Part shown: in pieces, positions 6,634 to 8,222 of the stretch
Numbering within the stretch: position 1 is the first letter of the stretch
Layout of the letters: each line of letters starts with the position of its first letter
NCBI GenBank assembly: GCA_036654795.1
Contig: JAVVRI010000128.1
Span: 1-8,222, forward strand
Direction of reading: 5' to 3'
Length of the DNA stretch: 8,222 nucleotides
Origin: JAVVRI01 sp036654795
GTDB lineage: Bacteria > Bacteroidota > Bacteroidia > Bacteroidales > Tannerellaceae
Program-made: the position numbers and the translations under genes
Notes under the pieces: generated by a model
What the model was told of the DNA's origin: nothing
What the model saw: only the letters and a program-made list of their open reading frames with translations
Database searches by the model: none

Positions 6634-8163
6634 ATGAACAAAACAACTGTTGTTCTTGGAGTTTCATTGCTGGGCACATTCACTGTGCCCGGCTATGCCA
6701 AAGAAGCCCCGGCTAAACAGCCAAACATCATCTACATACTTGCTGATGACATGGGGCGAGCCGAAATGAATTGCTATGGCCAGCAATTAATAGAGACACC
6801 CAACATGGACAAACTAGCCCGTTCAGGAATGCTCTTCACCAATTCCTACTCCGGCACAGCCGTCTCCGCCCCATCACGATGCATACTGATGACAGGACTA
6901 CACTCCGGACACGCCTACATCCGTGGAAACGACGAGATGGATGAGCGCGGAAACGTATGGAGCCATGCCGCCATGTACGCCGACTCTACGCTGGAAGGAC
7001 AGCGCAACGTACCGGCTAACACCGTGATGATACCTGCTCTGCTCAAGAAAGGGGGCTACACCACCGCCTGCATTGGCAAATGGGGCTTGGGCTATCCCGG
7101 ATCAGTCAGTACACCAAACAAAATGGGCTTCGACTTCTTCTATGGCTACAACTGCCAACGGCAGGCACATACCTATTACCCAATGTTCCTCTATCGCAAC
7201 GAGCAACGCGAGTACACCGAAAACAAGCTACAACCCATTCCGGGCACCAAGCTCGCTTCCGATGAAGATCCTGCCAATGAGCAGAGTTACGCCAAGTACA
7301 CGCAGAAACAATACAGCCCAGACCTGATGTATCCCGAAATCTTGAAGTTCGTTGAAAGCAACAAGGACAAACCCTTCCTGCTGATGTGGACAACCCCGAT
7401 TCCCCACGTTCCCCTTCAGGCTCCCGAAAGATTGGTAAAACACTACGTTGATAAATTTGGAGACGAAGCCCCTTACGAAGGTAAAAAGGGCTATTTTCCT
7501 TGTCGTTACCCCCGTGCCACCTACGCAGCCATGCTGACCTACTGGGACGAGCAGATAGGCGGACTGATGCAGAAACTAAAGGATCTGGGAATCTATGAGA
7601 ACACCGTGATCATCCTGACGAGCGACAACGGTCCGTCCTATAACGGCGGTTCGGACTCTCCATTCTTCGACAGTGCCAAACCCTTCAAGTGCGAAATGGG
7701 CTGGGGTAAGGGCAACCTGCGCGAAGGCGGCATCCGCACCCCAATGGTCGTTTCCTGGCCTGCCAAAGTGAAAGCGGGCACTACGAGCGACATCCTTTGT
7801 TCCTTCTGGGACATGATGCCTACCTTCTGCGACCTTGCCGGCGTGCCCTGTGCCACCCGTACCGATGGTATCAGCATCCTGCCTGAGCTTTTGGGTAAAC
7901 CGCAGCCGAAGCACGACTTCCTCTACTGGGAATTTCCTGAGTCAGGAGGTCAAAAGGCACTCCGTATGGGCAAATGGAAAGTATTCGTCGGAGACATGGA
8001 CAAAGGTAACCGCGAACTCGAACTCTACGACCTCGACCTCGATCCGCGCGAGCAGACCAACATGGCCAAATATCATCCGGAGATCATCAAGCAGGCAAAA
8101 GAGATCTTTGCCAGAGAGCATGAAGATGCCGAGATAAAGGCATTCAACCTCCCTAGCCTATAA
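6634..8163 (+). CDS. Family S1 sulfatase, serine-type, secreted
   Basis: A 509-residue formylglycine-dependent sulfatase that hydrolyses sulfate esters. A signal peptide (about 1-22, cleavage after GYA) without lipobox points to the periplasm. The sulfatase signature is SAPSR at 78-82, so Ser78 rather than Cys is the residue converted to formylglycine. In anaerobes this is done before export by the radical-SAM maturase anSME, which is not encoded here. Other active-site positions by comparison with arylsulfatase A are Asp38-Asp39 and Asp331-Asn332 (metal), Arg82, Lys149, His258 and Lys359. The GKWHLG motif reads GKWGLG (148-153), so Gly151 replaces the usual His. HAYIRGN (93-99) and YNCQRQAHTYY (172-182) resemble S1 subfamilies acting on sulfated galactose or GalNAc (S1_15, S1_16 and S1_20 are candidates); this is from memory and unconfirmed. 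An in-frame TAA at 6625-6627 fixes 6634 as the first possible ATG. The gene follows the SusD-like gene by 28 nt and probably desulfates the glycan that pair imports. Confidence 0.94.
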   Translation: MNKTTVVLGVSLLGTFTVPGYAKEAPAKQPNIIYILADDMGRAEMNCYGQQLIETPNMDKLARSGMLFTNSYSGTAVSAPSRCILMTGLHSGHAYIRGNDEMDERGNVWSHAAMYADSTLEGQRNVPANTVMIPALLKKGGYTTACIGKWGLGYPGSVSTPNKMGFDFFYGYNCQRQAHTYYPMFLYRNEQREYTENKLQPIPGTKLASDEDPANEQSYAKYTQKQYSPDLMYPEILKFVESNKDKPFLLMWTTPIPHVPLQAPERLVKHYVDKFGDEAPYEGKKGYFPCRYPRATYAAMLTYWDEQIGGLMQKLKDLGIYENTVIILTSDNGPSYNGGSDSPFFDSAKPFKCEMGWGKGNLREGGIRTPMVVSWPAKVKAGTTSDILCSFWDMMPTFCDLAGVPCATRTDGISILPELLGKPQPKHDFLYWEFPESGGQKALRMGKWKVFVGDMDKGNRELELYDLDLDPREQTNMAKYHPEIIKQAKEIFAREHEDAEIKAFNLPSL

Positions 8164-8188
8164 GTGTCTCAAGTTTCGGAAGTAACCT

Positions 8189-8222
8189 AAAGGAGTGTAA
8201 ATAGAAATATCCAAATCTCCTT
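8189..8222 (+). terminator. Possible intrinsic terminator or inverted repeat, cut by the window end
   Basis: AAGGAG (8190-8195) is mirrored by CTCCTT (8217-8222) 26 nt after the sulfatase stop. The 21-nt loop is long for a terminator, and any further stem or T-run lies outside the window. The operon could equally continue into a downstream gene. The remainder of 8164-8222 holds no recognisable feature. Confidence 0.2.

Noticed and set aside
7576..7914. Open frame of 112 codons on the - strand, and a + strand frame at 7835-8137, within the sulfatase gene
   Set aside because: Both are shadows of a complete sulfatase frame with all its active-site motifs. Higher GC in this part makes long chance frames more likely.
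1..8222. Mobile elements, CRISPR arrays, tRNA or rRNA genes, frameshifted genes
   Set aside because: None seen: no spaced direct repeats, no transposase or integrase motifs, no tRNA-like cloverleaf noticed, and all four genes run unbroken from start to stop.

Overview
The window comes from a member of the Bacteroidota, most likely an anaerobic gut-type Bacteroidales. The main reason is the gene set: a FecR-type anti-sigma factor, a SusC/RagA TonB-dependent transporter, a SusD/RagB surface lipoprotein and a secreted sulfatase, in one direction. This is the outer-membrane core of a polysaccharide utilization locus (PUL). A/T-rich leaders without a Shine-Dalgarno match, the SusD lipoprotein export signal and moderate GC (a few lines counted by hand gave about 37 to 63 %) agree. 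I cannot name genus or species.

Layout: 1-128 is a non-coding, homopolymer-rich leader with a compact dyad close to the first gene. 129-1133 encodes the inner-membrane FecR-like anti-sigma factor. After 36 nt, 1170-4685 encodes a SusC-like transporter that carries the extra N-terminal STN signalling domain. After 12 nt, 4698-6605 encodes its SusD-like partner. After 28 nt, 6634-8163 encodes a serine-type family S1 sulfatase. 8164-8222 is non-coding and contains a possible terminator cut by the window edge. All four genes are on the + strand with short gaps and look like one transcription unit.

Inferred function: SusD captures a sulfated glycan at the cell surface and SusC imports it with TonB energy. 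The sulfatase removes sulfate, probably in the periplasm. The loaded transporter signals through its STN domain to the periplasmic part of FecR, which releases an ECF sigma factor that switches the locus on. The sigma factor gene is not in the window; by the usual arrangement it would lie just before position 1. No glycoside hydrolase is visible, so enzymes that cut the backbone must lie downstream or elsewhere. The substrate cannot be read from sequence alone. Sulfated host O-glycan (mucin type) or another sulfated galactose/GalNAc-containing glycan is a reasonable guess.

I see no wholly new system here. The architecture is a known type (ECF/anti-sigma-controlled PUL). The points most worth checking are the Gly-Thr self-cleavage-type site in FecR, the sulfatase active site with Gly in place of a usual His, and the dyad ahead of the anti-sigma gene.
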